From NCBI RefSeq assembly GCF_021390645.1, contig NZ_JAJEJT010000004.1, positions 868,001-932,000 of the forward strand: a DNA stretch of 64,000 bases, written 5' to 3'. The notes below the pieces were generated by a model, which was given only the letters and a program-made list of their open reading frames with translations, was not told where the DNA came from and searched no databases. The position numbers and the translations under genes are program-made. Origin of the DNA: Paraburkholderia flagellata. Its GTDB lineage: Bacteria > Pseudomonadota > Gammaproteobacteria > Burkholderiales > Burkholderiaceae. Shown here piece after piece: positions 43,689 through 52,815 of the stretch (position 1 is its first letter; each line of letters opens with the position of its first letter).

Positions 43689-45982
43689 CCCGTCGACTCT
43701 CCGATCAGGTCGTTCACGGCGTCGAGCAGCGCTTCGTCGTGGAAGCTGCCCTTGGTCAGATAGTAGTCGGCGCCCGCGTCGAGGCCGCGCCGCCGGTCGT
43801 CTTCACGATCCTTGTACGAGACGATCATCACCGGCACGCTGCGATGCATCGCGTCGCTCTTGATCATCGTGACGAGTTCGATGCCGTCCATGCGCGGCAT
43901 GTCGACGTCGGTGATCACGAGGTCGAAGTGCGCGTTGCGCAAGGTGTTCCAGCCGTCCATGCCGTCCACCGCCACTGTCACGTCATAGCCGCGCTTTTCG
44001 AGCAGCTTGCGCTCCAGCTCACGCACCGTCAAGGAGTCCTCGACAACGAGAACGCGCTTGCGTGCGCGGGCCCCTTCCTGTGCCCCGCCGCGCGCCACGC
44101 CCGCAAGCTGGCCGTCGCGCACGAGACGCCCAACCGACGTCACGATGTCCTCCACGTCGACGATCAGCGCAACCTCGCCGTCGTCGAGCAACGCCGCGGC
44201 CGACACGTTGCGCACCTTGCCCAGACGGGTGTCGAGCGGCTGCACGGCGAGCGTGCGCTCGCCTGCGAAGCGGTCCACGGCCACGCCATAAAGACCCGCT
44301 TCGCTGCCCACCAGCACCACGTTCAGGTCTTCCGTGGCCGTGGGCTCGGCGCCTGCGCCGAGCAATTGACGCGCGGTCACGAGTCCCACGGGCCGCCCTT
44401 CGAAGGCAATGTGCTGCTGGCCTTCGAGCATCTCGATCGTGCTGCGCGGCACGCTGAGCGCGCGGCGCACGTGCGCGAGCGGAAACCCATAGGCTTCGCC
44501 CGCGACCTCGACGATGAGGCTGCGCACCACCGAGAGCGTGAGCGGCAACTGCAGCACGAAGCGCGTGCCCTGCCCCGCCGCGCTCTCGATGCGCACCGTG
44601 CCGCGCACGGCCTTCGCGAAGTTCTGCACGGCGTCGAGGCCTACGCCGCGGCCCGACACGTCGGTTACGGTGTCGCGCAGCGAGAAGCCCGGCAGCAGCA
44701 GGAAGTCGAACAACTCGGCGTCGGACATCGCGGCAACGGCCTCGCGCTGCGCGAGCGAGCGCGCGACGATGTTCGCGCGCAGTGCGTCCAGATCGATGCC
44801 TGCGCCGTCGTCGGCCACGGCGATCAGCAGTTTGCCCGCGCTATGACGCGCTTCGAGCGTGAGGCTTGCCTCTTCGGGCTTGCCAGCGCGCCGTCTCGTT
44901 TCGGAGTCCTCGATACCGTGATCGAGCGCATTGCGCAGCAGGTGGCCGAGCGGCGCGTCGAGCATCTCGAGGATGTCGCGATCGACCTGGGTAGACTCGC
45001 CGGCAATCGCGAAACGCACGCGCTTGCCGAGCGAGCGCGCAAGGTCGCGCACGATGCGCGGATACGTGTGCGCCGTGTCGCCGAATGGCCGCATGCGGCA
45101 TTGCAGGGCCTCGTCGTAAAGATGCTGCGCGAGTTGCGTGCCGCGCCGGTCAATGCGGTCGATATCGTCGAATCGTTCGGATAGCTGATGATCCAGCGAC
45201 GCCATCGCGTCGCGAATGCCGGCGAGCGCAGCGCGTGCATCGGCGTCGAGCGCATCGGCGTGGCGTTCCTGGAACTGTCCCAGCGCCGCGAGCACGTCGC
45301 CTTGCGCGCGGCGTGTGCGCAAAAGACCATCGGCGAACGGCCGCATGCGGCGCGACTCCACCAGCGATTCACCTGCGAAACCGAGCAAGCGGTCGAGCGT
45401 GCCGGCGCGCACGCGCAGCATGCGTTCGGCGTCGGCTGCACGGGGCTGCGCGGGGCGCGCCAATACGGCAGGCTCGACGTCGGCGGACGCCACGGCGTCA
45501 TGCTCCGGCTCGGGCAGACGCAGCGACGCCGCCAGAGCGGCGAGGTCATCGGCCTCTGGGGCACGCACGCTCGCGGCAGCGTCGGCCGCGCTGGGCTGCA
45601 CACCGCCCTGCAGGCGCGCAACGAACGCCTCGACCGCTTCGCTCGAAAGCGGCGTTGCCGAGACGTCGCCCGCCGCAATCAGCAAATCGATGCCTACGAG
45701 CAGTGCATCGATGCGCGCCGCGTCAACGCGCAACTCGCCGCGCTGCGCGGCCACGAAGCAATCCTCCATCGCGCTCGCCACCTCGACCGCCTCGGGCAGT
45801 CCGACAATGCGCGCCGCGCCCTTGAGCGAGTGCGTGGCGCGCATGCAGGCTTCGAGCGTCGCGGCATCCTCGGGAGCGGATTCGAGCGCGAGCAGGCCCG
45901 CGGAAAGCGTGCGCGTCTGCGCCGCGGCCTCTTCCTGGAAGAGGTCGAGCAGCGAGCGGCGGCTCAGTTCGTCGTCGCTCAT
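43685..45982 (-). CDS. wspE: Chemosensory hybrid histidine kinase, CheA type with receiver domain
   Basis: 765 aa. The N-terminal HPt domain has the phosphorylated His51 in RATHSLKGAARIVG. It is followed by the dimerisation region, the ATP-binding domain (LRNALDHGIED; VADDGAGIDLDALR; GRGVGLDAVQNFAKAVRGTVRIESAAGQGTRF), the CheW-like domain and a C-terminal receiver (FDLVITDVDMPRMDG). It is the central kinase of the Wsp pathway and phosphorylates WspR and WspF. It overlaps wspD and wspF by ATGA on both sides. Confidence 0.96.
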   Translation of the reverse strand: MSDDELSRRSLLDLFQEEAAAQTRTLSAGLLALESAPEDAATLEACMRATHSLKGAARIVGLPEAVEVASAMEDCFVAAQRGELRVDAARIDALLVGIDLLIAAGDVSATPLSSEAVEAFVARLQGGVQPSAADAAASVRAPEADDLAALAASLRLPEPEHDAVASADVEPAVLARPAQPRAADAERMLRVRAGTLDRLLGFAGESLVESRRMRPFADGLLRTRRAQGDVLAALGQFQERHADALDADARAALAGIRDAMASLDHQLSERFDDIDRIDRRGTQLAQHLYDEALQCRMRPFGDTAHTYPRIVRDLARSLGKRVRFAIAGESTQVDRDILEMLDAPLGHLLRNALDHGIEDSETRRRAGKPEEASLTLEARHSAGKLLIAVADDGAGIDLDALRANIVARSLAQREAVAAMSDAELFDFLLLPGFSLRDTVTDVSGRGVGLDAVQNFAKAVRGTVRIESAAGQGTRFVLQLPLTLSVVRSLIVEVAGEAYGFPLAHVRRALSVPRSTIEMLEGQQHIAFEGRPVGLVTARQLLGAGAEPTATEDLNVVLVGSEAGLYGVAVDRFAGERTLAVQPLDTRLGKVRNVSAAALLDDGEVALIVDVEDIVTSVGRLVRDGQLAGVARGGAQEGARARKRVLVVEDSLTVRELERKLLEKRGYDVTVAVDGMDGWNTLRNAHFDLVITDVDMPRMDGIELVTMIKSDAMHRSVPVMIVSYKDREDDRRRGLDAGADYYLTKGSFHDEALLDAVNDLIGESTG

Positions 45983-46665
45983 CGCAAACTCCTTGCAAGC
46001 GCATCGAACAGCCCGTCAGCGTCGAGCACGCCCACCGAACGCCCGCGCCAGTGCGTCACGCCGCGCACATGCCGCCCGGCCGATTGCGCGAGCGTGGCGG
46101 GCGCAGGCAGGAGCGCGTCGGCGCCGAAGCTCGTCACGCCCTCCACGGCATCGACGGGAAACGCCGTCGTCGCGCCCGCCCATTCGGTCACGAGCAGGCG
46201 CGGCGTGGCGGCGCGCGCTTGCGCGCCGGCGGTTTCGATACGCAAAAGCGCCGCCAACGATACCGCGAGCGTGAGCACGCCGCGCACGTTCACGACGCCC
46301 AGCACAGCGGCGCTGCGCCGGTGTGGCAACGTGTGGATGGCGCGCGCTTCGTCCACCTGGCGCAGCGCGGTAGCGGGCAGCGCGAGCCATTCGCTGCCCA
46401 CGCGAAACACGAGCGAGCCTTCGTGGCGCGTCGGCGCTCCGGCAGGCTCAGGCGCGCGTTCGGGCGCAAGCGCGGATGACACAAGCGGTGCGGGCCGGTC
46501 GAGCATGCGCGCCGCCGCTTCCTCGAAAACCGCGCAATTCAGGCAACGCACGCACGTTTCAAGGCGCGGGCACGAGTTGTCGCCGAGCGTGCCGATGGTT
46601 TTCCAGCATGGGTCGAGCGGTTGCGCTGCGAGCACCGGGTCCTCCGTGAAATCGCGCTCAGGCAT
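45979..46665 (-). CDS. wspD: CheW-type scaffold protein
   Basis: 228 aa. After an N-terminal part with four Cys (DNSCPRLETCVRCLNCAVFEEA), which is usual for WspD proteins, comes the CheW domain (LVFRVGSEWLALPATALRQVDEA; RRSAAVLGVVNVRGVLTLAVSLAALL). It links the receptor to the kinase WspE. The start overlaps wspC by eight bases and the stop overlaps wspE by ATGA. Confidence 0.92.
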   Translation of the reverse strand: MPERDFTEDPVLAAQPLDPCWKTIGTLGDNSCPRLETCVRCLNCAVFEEAAARMLDRPAPLVSSALAPERAPEPAGAPTRHEGSLVFRVGSEWLALPATALRQVDEARAIHTLPHRRSAAVLGVVNVRGVLTLAVSLAALLRIETAGAQARAATPRLLVTEWAGATTAFPVDAVEGVTSFGADALLPAPATLAQSAGRHVRGVTHWRGRSVGVLDADGLFDALARSLR

Positions 46666-48133
46666 GCGTGCCTCCTGCGTCCGCTGCGCCGCGCCGCGCC
46701 ATTTCCTGCGCCGCGCGCTGCGCCCGGCGCATCAGGCGGCGGGCACCGTCGCCATCGCCCTGCACTTCGAGCAGCGCCGCCAGATGCGTGAGCGCTTCGT
46801 AGTGCGAAGGCTCCAGATAGATGGCCTTGCGATAGTGCGCGAGCGCTTCGGCGGCACGGCCCTGCGCATCGGCGATCAGGCCCAACAGATACCAGGTGCC
46901 CGCGTTCTGCGCCAGCGCCTTCGCCGCTTGCGCGGCGAGCCGTTCGGCTTCGTCGAGCGCGCCTGCATCGGCGAGGCGCCGTGCGTCGGCGAGCGCGGCT
47001 TCGGGCGTGGAGCCGGTCGACTCCGCGCCCGGAGCCGGCGCGCGCACCACGGCGGCGGCGCGCGGAGCCGGCGCACCGTGCAAGGGCCGCAGCGAGAGCC
47101 GCGGCGGCGCGGTCCGGCGCGCCGCCGCGGCTACGGGCGCGTCTAGCGGCGTGAACACCGGTGCGCTGGCGAATGCGCTCGCCGCTGCCGTGGCCGCGAT
47201 CACCGGCAGTGGCGTGAGCGCAGGCGGCACCGCCGCCGCCGGGCTCGCCGGATGATGATCCACCGTTGCGCCGGGTTCAGGCGTGCGAAAACCGAACGCG
47301 AGCGGAATATAGGCGGACACCATCTCGTGCCGCATCATCAGCCCGGTTTCCGCCGGTCCGACGAAGATCATGCCACCCGTCGTGAGGCGCGCACGCACGA
47401 GGTCGATCGCGCGGTCCTGCGCGGCGCGGTCGAAATAGATCAGCACGTTGCGGCAGAAAATGAAGTCGTAGCGCACCGGGTGCGGTGCGAGCCAATCGAA
47501 CAGGTTCGCGCGCTCGAACGTCACGGCGCGCCGCACCGTCGCGGAGATACGCCATCCGTCGGGCGTCGCCTCGAAGTAGCGCTCGCGAAACGCGAGGCCG
47601 TCGCCGCGAAACGCATTGCGGCCGTACACGCCGCGCGCGGCCGCCGTGATGGACTGCCCGCTGATATCGATCGCGTCGATGGCGAACTGCTCGTGTGTGA
47701 GCCCCGCGTCGAGCAGTGCCATTGCGGCCGAGTACGGTTCCTCGCCGCTCGAACACGGTGCGCTCAGCACGCGCAGCACTTCGCCCGGCTGCGCGGCCAA
47801 CCGCTTCGCGCCAAGGCGCGCGAGCGCGGCGAAGGCCTCGCGCTCGCGAAAAAACCAGGTCTCGGGCACCACCAGCGCGTCGATCAGCGCCTGACGCTCG
47901 GCGGGCATGGTCGTGAGACGCTGCCAGTACGCTTCGCGCGCCCATTCGGGCAGCGCGGCGCCGCTCATCCACTCCTTGCGCGTTTCGGCCGGATGCAGAT
48001 CCGCCGCGACCTCGACCGTCACCGCCGCCCGTGCGCCCACCGCGCGCGCGAGCGCGTTGGCGCCCAGCGATTCGGCGTCGATACCGGTTTCTTCGAGCAG
48101 CCATGCGGCAAAGCGCGGGTCGGCCTGTCTCAT
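46658..48133 (-). CDS. wspC: Receptor methyltransferase (CheR) with TPR extension
   Basis: 491 aa. The CheR domain is in the N-terminal ~270 residues (LVVPETWFFREREAFAAL; RVLSAPCSSGEEPYSAAMALLDAG; DFIFCRNVLIYFDRAAQDRAIDLV; GMIFVGPAETGLM). A Pro/Ala-rich linker and TPR repeats (LAQNAGTWYLLGLIADAQGRAAEALAHYRKAIYLEPSHYEALTHLAALLE) follow. It methylates WspA using S-adenosylmethionine. ATG 48133 overlaps the wspB stop (ATGA); the longer upstream frame is rejected. Confidence 0.93.
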   Translation of the reverse strand: MRQADPRFAAWLLEETGIDAESLGANALARAVGARAAVTVEVAADLHPAETRKEWMSGAALPEWAREAYWQRLTTMPAERQALIDALVVPETWFFREREAFAALARLGAKRLAAQPGEVLRVLSAPCSSGEEPYSAAMALLDAGLTHEQFAIDAIDISGQSITAAARGVYGRNAFRGDGLAFRERYFEATPDGWRISATVRRAVTFERANLFDWLAPHPVRYDFIFCRNVLIYFDRAAQDRAIDLVRARLTTGGMIFVGPAETGLMMRHEMVSAYIPLAFGFRTPEPGATVDHHPASPAAAVPPALTPLPVIAATAAASAFASAPVFTPLDAPVAAAARRTAPPRLSLRPLHGAPAPRAAAVVRAPAPGAESTGSTPEAALADARRLADAGALDEAERLAAQAAKALAQNAGTWYLLGLIADAQGRAAEALAHYRKAIYLEPSHYEALTHLAALLEVQGDGDGARRLMRRAQRAAQEMARRGAADAGGTHA

Positions 48134-48624
48134 GGTGCGCCTTGCCACGTGGGCGGCTCGGGAAAGAGCAGCGCGCGCACGCGCGCGTCGAGCAGATGGG
48201 CGACTTTCACCCACTGCACGAAACCGCGCTCGTCGGGCGCGACGGGGCCAAGCCAGCGCGCCTCAGGCGTGGCGATGCCGCCTTCGGCGAAACGCTCGGG
48301 CGCGATCGACTGCGTGCGCGTCGCGCCTTCGAGCAGCAACGCGAGGCGGCGCGGCGGTGCGCCGGATGCCGTCGCGCCAGCGTCATCGCCACGGTCGTAC
48401 ACGAGCACGAGCCGCGTGGACATGAGCGCGCGTGCGGGCCGTCCGAGCGCGAGCATCGGCAGGTCGACCACGGGCACCGGCGCGCCCTCGTAATCGATCA
48501 CGCCGGCGATATACGCGGGCGTGCCCGGAAACGCGCGCACGGGAGCCAGCGGCAGCACATGCGCGATCTCGCGGGCCTCGAGCGCGTAACGCTCGCCGTC
48601 CAGTTCGAACACCAGGAAGAGCAT
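48130..48624 (-). CDS. wspB: CheW-type scaffold protein
   Basis: 164 aa, a single CheW domain: MLFLVFELDGERYALEAREIAHVLPLAPVRAFPG, YIAGVIDYEGAPVPVVDLPMLALGRPARA and LALLLEGATRTQ. It helps couple WspA to WspE. It lies 13 bases after wspA and overlaps wspC by ATGA. Confidence 0.92.
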   Translation of the reverse strand: MLFLVFELDGERYALEAREIAHVLPLAPVRAFPGTPAYIAGVIDYEGAPVPVVDLPMLALGRPARALMSTRLVLVYDRGDDAGATASGAPPRRLALLLEGATRTQSIAPERFAEGGIATPEARWLGPVAPDERGFVQWVKVAHLLDARVRALLFPEPPTWQGAP

Positions 48625-48637
48625 CGCCGCTCCCGCG

Positions 48638-50311
48638 TCACGCCTCGATCCTGAACCGCGACACGCCGGTGCGCAGTTCGTTGGCGACGAGCGTGAGATT
48701 GTCGATGGCCTGCGACGACTGGCGCAGCGACTCCGCCGTCTGCTGGGCGGCTTCGGAAAGCTGCGTGAGCGCCTGGGTGATCTGCTCGGCGCTCGTGGCC
48801 TGCGCCTGCATGCCGTCGTTCACGACCTGGAAGCGCGGCGCGAGCGTCTGCACCGCGCCGATGATCTGCGAAAGCTGCGCGCCCACGGCCTGCACGTCGT
48901 GCATGCCGCGCCGCACTTCTTCCGCGAACTTGTCCATGCCCATCACGCCCGCCGACACCGCCGACTGGATCTCCTTCACGGTCTGCTCGATGTCGTAGGT
49001 CGCCACCGCCGTCTGGTCGGCGAGGCGCCGGATCTCGGTGGCGACCACCGAGAAGCCGCGCCCGTACTCGCCCGCCTTCTCCGCTTCGATCGCCGCGTTC
49101 AGCGAAAGCAGATTGGTCTGGTCGGCCACCTTCGTGATCGTCGCCACGACCTGATTGATGCTGACGGCCTTCTCGTTGAGGATGGCGAGCTTCGCGTTCA
49201 CCGACCCCGCCGCCTCCATCACGCTGCGCATGGTGTCTTCCATGTGCGTGAGGCCGCTCTGGCTCGTGCTGGCGAGCCCGGCCGACTGCTCGGCCACCGT
49301 CGCCACCTCGCTCATGGTGCGCACGAGGTCGCGCGCCGTGGCGAAAATCTCGCGCGAGGTCGCGCCGATCTCGGTCGTCGTGGCCGCCGTCTCGCTCGCC
49401 GTGGCCTGCTGTTCCTTAGAGGTCGCGGCCACTTCGGCCACGGACGTCGTGACCTGCAGCGACGACTTCTGCGCCTGGGCCACGAGGCTCGCCAGTTCGT
49501 CGCTCATGCGGTTGAAGCCGTCCTCCAGGACGCCGAATTCGTCGCCGCGGTTCAACGCGAGGCGCTGCGAGAGGTTGCCGGTGCGCATGGAGTCGTGCAC
49601 CTCCACGAGCCGCGCCATCGGCACCGTGATCGCGCGATAAAGCGCGTAGCCCGTAGCGAGCGCGGCGATCAGCACGACGCCGAGCGCCGTGGCGAGCGTG
49701 ATTTCCGTGCCCGTGACCGAATTGCGAATGGTCTGCGCGGATTCATCGGCCTGCTGACGGTTCTCGTCGACGAGCGCATTGGCCGTGGCGATCACGTCCT
49801 GCCACGCGGGCCCGATTTGCATGAACGCGGCCTGCGCTGCCGGGCGCGATGCGGGCAGTTGACTTGCCACGGCCTTCGCCATTGGCAGATAGTGCGCGTA
49901 GGCGTCGCGAAACCGCTGGAATCGCTCACGGTCGTCGGCGCGAAAGAGCGAGCGCTCGTACTGCCGCGCGTTCTCGTCCACCTGCGCCATGGCCGCGGGC
50001 AGCGCGGCAACATCGCGTGCAATGCTTTCGGGATCGGCGTCGACAAAGGCCGCGCGCTCCACGAGGCTATACGTCTGGTTGGCCGCCGCGCGCAGCGAGG
50101 TCGCGTAGAACAGGCCCGGCACCGAATCGTGCGTGAGGCTCATCGCTTCGCTGTCGATGGCGCGCAGGCGGTCCCAGGAGACGGCGGCCATCGCGAGCAT
50201 CAGCACGAACAGCAAGCCAAAACTGAGCACGATGCGTGTGCCGAGGGTGTAGCGACCCTGGGTTTGTCGCGGCAGGCCGGCTTGGCCGGAACGGGGCATG
50301 GCGGTGCTCAT
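48638..50311 (-). CDS. wspA: Membrane chemoreceptor of the Wsp system (MCP)
   Basis: 557 aa. A first membrane segment (IVLSFGLLFVLMLAMAAVSW) precedes a four-helix-bundle periplasmic domain, a second membrane segment (ITLATALGVVLIAALATGYALY, about residues 200-220), HAMP (VPMARLVEVHDSMRTGNLSQRL) and a long signalling coiled coil with the hairpin tip EAEKAGEYGRGFSVVATEIRRLADQT. In Pseudomonas this receptor senses surface contact. The start is ATG 50311; the frame is open for another 46 codons. It is the first gene of wspABCDEFR. Confidence 0.94.
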   Translation of the reverse strand: MSTAMPRSGQAGLPRQTQGRYTLGTRIVLSFGLLFVLMLAMAAVSWDRLRAIDSEAMSLTHDSVPGLFYATSLRAAANQTYSLVERAAFVDADPESIARDVAALPAAMAQVDENARQYERSLFRADDRERFQRFRDAYAHYLPMAKAVASQLPASRPAAQAAFMQIGPAWQDVIATANALVDENRQQADESAQTIRNSVTGTEITLATALGVVLIAALATGYALYRAITVPMARLVEVHDSMRTGNLSQRLALNRGDEFGVLEDGFNRMSDELASLVAQAQKSSLQVTTSVAEVAATSKEQQATASETAATTTEIGATSREIFATARDLVRTMSEVATVAEQSAGLASTSQSGLTHMEDTMRSVMEAAGSVNAKLAILNEKAVSINQVVATITKVADQTNLLSLNAAIEAEKAGEYGRGFSVVATEIRRLADQTAVATYDIEQTVKEIQSAVSAGVMGMDKFAEEVRRGMHDVQAVGAQLSQIIGAVQTLAPRFQVVNDGMQAQATSAEQITQALTQLSEAAQQTAESLRQSSQAIDNLTLVANELRTGVSRFRIEA

Positions 50312-50639
50312 TGCGCTTGGGACTCTCCGGTGGCGTTTGCCGGCGCCCCCCCCCTGCCGGCGAGGCGGGGCGCGGCTGCGCAGGGCGAGGCCGCGCGCGG
50401 CGGCCTTGACCGCCGTAGTGTAATGCGTTTGCGCACTTTTTTGGGACAAGCAAGACTAGCTGACAGCGGCGTAGAACGGGGCTCGGCGGGATTCTGGAGA
50501 TGAATTTGGAGGGTTCGCCGGGGCGTTTCGGCAGCATTCCCAGCGCTCTACGGTGATGCGGGCGCGCCTTGACCCATGCGTCGCGCATCGACCAGGCGCG
50601 CGCGAAGCGGCCTGGGCGGCTGCGTCTTAAGGGCCCGCC
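50312..50639. other. Promoter region of the wsp operon
   Basis: 328 bases without a gene, between the wspA start and the TetR stop on the same strand. A C9 run lies at 50346-50354. The wsp promoter must be here on the minus strand, but no clear boxes or operator symmetry were found. Confidence 0.45.
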
Positions 50640-51308
50640 TTACTTCTTCACGAAGCGCAACGTGGCATCGACGACCATCTCGCGATGGCGCGCGCGCAGG
50701 CGCGGATGCGACGGGTCGCGCCCGAACGCCGCGCCGAACGTGTGGCGGTTGCCTACACGGTGAAAGCACATCGAGCTGATGAGCAGGTGCAAGTCGATAG
50801 GATCGATGTCGTCGCGGAACGCGCCGCTCGCCACGCCGCGCGCGAGCAGGTCCTCGATCGTGCGGATCGCGCTGGCATTGCGGCTGCGGAAGGTTTTCAG
50901 ACGCTCGATGTACTTGGCGCCGTGAATGTTCTCGATGGTCACGAGGCGCACGAAGTCGCGATGGCGGTCGTGATAGTCGAAGGTGAATTCGACGAGACGC
51001 CGCAGGCCCTCCGTGGGGTCCAGCTCGTCGATGTGCAGGTCCAGTTCGAGCGCGCGGATGTCGCCGTAGACCTTGTCGAGCACCGCTTCGTACAACCCTT
51101 CCTTGCTGCCGAAGTAGTAGTACAGCATGCGCTTGGTGGTGTTGGTGCGCTCGGCGATCGCGTCTACGCGCGCGCCCGCGAGGCCCATTGCCGAGAATTC
51201 GGCGGTCGCGACTTCGAGGATATTGCGTTTGGTCTGCTCGGGATCGTACTTGCGCCGGCTTTCGGATTGAGCATCGTTGCGTTCGGCCGAAGCCGCCGGT
51301 CTTGCCAT
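50640..51308 (-). CDS. TetR-family regulator, likely repressor of the quinate/shikimate locus
   Basis: 222 aa. A basic N-terminal leader precedes a clear HTH (AGARVDAIAERTNTTKRMLYYYFGSKEGLYEAVL, about residues 42-77) and a helical C-domain of the DUF/TetR_C type with YHDRHRDFVRLVTIENIHGAKY. It is 120 bases after the MFS gene on the same strand and probably in the same operon as aroQ, aroE and the transporter. Two related repeats in the aroQ/dehydratase divergent promoter are its likely targets. The inducer is unknown; quinate or shikimate is a guess from context. Confidence 0.88.
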   Translation of the reverse strand: MARPAASAERNDAQSESRRKYDPEQTKRNILEVATAEFSAMGLAGARVDAIAERTNTTKRMLYYYFGSKEGLYEAVLDKVYGDIRALELDLHIDELDPTEGLRRLVEFTFDYHDRHRDFVRLVTIENIHGAKYIERLKTFRSRNASAIRTIEDLLARGVASGAFRDDIDPIDLHLLISSMCFHRVGNRHTFGAAFGRDPSHPRLRARHREMVVDATLRFVKK

Positions 51309-51428
51309 GTTTTTGTGGCCCGCAGCAGGGAAGGAATGCGGGCGATTCTAGCACGCGGGGCACGGCCCTTTAGAAGGCGCCGCGCCCCGCAATCAAGCTC
51401 AAAGCCACCCAGATGCGGCCCGCTAGCC

Positions 51429-52793
51429 TTACAGCTCGATACGCTTGATATCGCCCACGATGAAGATATACGAGGCCGCGCCGATCAGCGCGATCACCCC
51501 GATGAACACGAGCGCCCAAACAAACGAGCCCGTTACGCTGACGATCAGCCCCACGACCAGTGGCGTGATGATGCCCGCGAGATTGGCTGCAAGGTTGAAG
51601 ATCCCGCCCGTGAGCCCAAGCATGCCAGCCGGCGCGATATCCGAAACGAGCGTCCAGCCAAGCGCGGCCATCCCTTGCGCGAAGAACGCCACCGAGAGGA
51701 TCGCGATCACGGCCACGTTGCTCTCCACGAAGTTCGCGAGAATGATGGTTGAGGCGAGCAGCAGACCGGCGATGATCGGGAACTTGCGCGCCACGTTGGC
51801 CGAGATGCCGCGACGCAGCATCCAGTCCGAGAACGTGCCGCCGAACATCACGCCAATCGACGCGGCAATGAACGGCATGATCGCGAAGAAGCCGATCTTG
51901 AGCCAGCCCATATGGCGCTCGGTGGCGAGATAGGTCGGGAACCACGTGAGGAAGAACACGAGCGTGGAGTTGCCCGCGAACTGTCCGAGGCAGATGCCCG
52001 CGAGCTGACGGCGGCGCACCAGTTGACCGGCCATGCGCCAGTCGAAGCCCTGTTTTTTCTCGGCCGCGGCTTGTGCGCCGGCCTTGCGCTCGTGGCGAGC
52101 CAGACCACCGCCCGCCTCGATGTAATCGAGCTCGGCGCGGTTGGCCGCGGGATGTTCATGCGGCTCGCGATAAAAGAACCACCACACAGCACCGAACGCG
52201 ATCCCCACGCCGCCCACCACGTAGAACAGCGAGCGCCAACCGTAAGCGCCCATCAGCGCGAAGAGGAAGGGGCTAAAGAACGCGAGGCCGATGTACTCGC
52301 CCACCGTATAGGTGCCCGTGGCGAACGCGCGCTCGCTTTGCGGGAACCACGTGGCGACCACGCGGCTGTTGGTCGGGAAGCACGGCGACTCCGCCGCGCC
52401 AAGGCCCAGGCGGCACGCGAACAACGCGCCCACGCCGCTGATGAAGCCCTGCGCGAGCGTGCACATCGACCAGAGCGTCATCGAAAGCCAGTAGGTGAAC
52501 TTGCTGCCGAAGCGGTCGAGAAACACGCCGCCCGGAATCTGCGCGACAACGTAGCTCCAGGAGAACGCCGAGAACACGAGCCCCATGAGCGCCGCGTTGA
52601 TGCCCAGTTCCTTGGTCAGCTGCGGCGCTGCAATGCCGAGCACGGTGCGATCGAGGTAATTGATCATCGTGCCGACGGCCAGCAGGCCCAGGATGCGATA
52701 GCGCGCCTTCGAGCGGCGCATCGCGCCCTCGGCGGGCGTCGCGGCGGAAAGGGCCGGCGCGTCGCCGCGCCCCGTGGATACGGGTGGTGCCAT
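51429..52793 (-). CDS. MFS transporter, probable quinate/shikimate permease (ACS family)
   Basis: 454 aa with 12 predicted membrane segments. Anion:cation symporter-family signs are INYLDRTVLGIAAPQLTKELGI in the first segment, RLGLGAAESPCFPTNSRVVATWFPQSERAFATG, and the loop with FYREPHEHPAANRAELDYIEAGG. ATG 52793 has GGAGAGA upstream. It follows aroE by 22 bases. The substrate is inferred from the catabolic genes around it. Confidence 0.88.
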   Translation of the reverse strand: MAPPVSTGRGDAPALSAATPAEGAMRRSKARYRILGLLAVGTMINYLDRTVLGIAAPQLTKELGINAALMGLVFSAFSWSYVVAQIPGGVFLDRFGSKFTYWLSMTLWSMCTLAQGFISGVGALFACRLGLGAAESPCFPTNSRVVATWFPQSERAFATGTYTVGEYIGLAFFSPFLFALMGAYGWRSLFYVVGGVGIAFGAVWWFFYREPHEHPAANRAELDYIEAGGGLARHERKAGAQAAAEKKQGFDWRMAGQLVRRRQLAGICLGQFAGNSTLVFFLTWFPTYLATERHMGWLKIGFFAIMPFIAASIGVMFGGTFSDWMLRRGISANVARKFPIIAGLLLASTIILANFVESNVAVIAILSVAFFAQGMAALGWTLVSDIAPAGMLGLTGGIFNLAANLAGIITPLVVGLIVSVTGSFVWALVFIGVIALIGAASYIFIVGDIKRIEL

Positions 52794-52815
52794 GTCTCTC
52801 TCCAAATGTCGTTTG

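Noticed and set aside
45188..47146. 652-codon open frame on the plus strand across wspE-wspC
   Set aside because: Antisense to confirmed wsp genes, low-complexity translation, no ribosome-binding site.
50346..50354. C9 tract upstream of wspA as a phase-variable element
   Set aside because: It lies outside the chosen wspA frame and no promoter boxes flank it; no evidence for switching.
50640..51308. TetR gene as regulator of the wsp operon
   Set aside because: It is on the same strand, ends 328 bases before wspA and has no operator-like site there; the matched sites are in the quinate/shikimate promoter.
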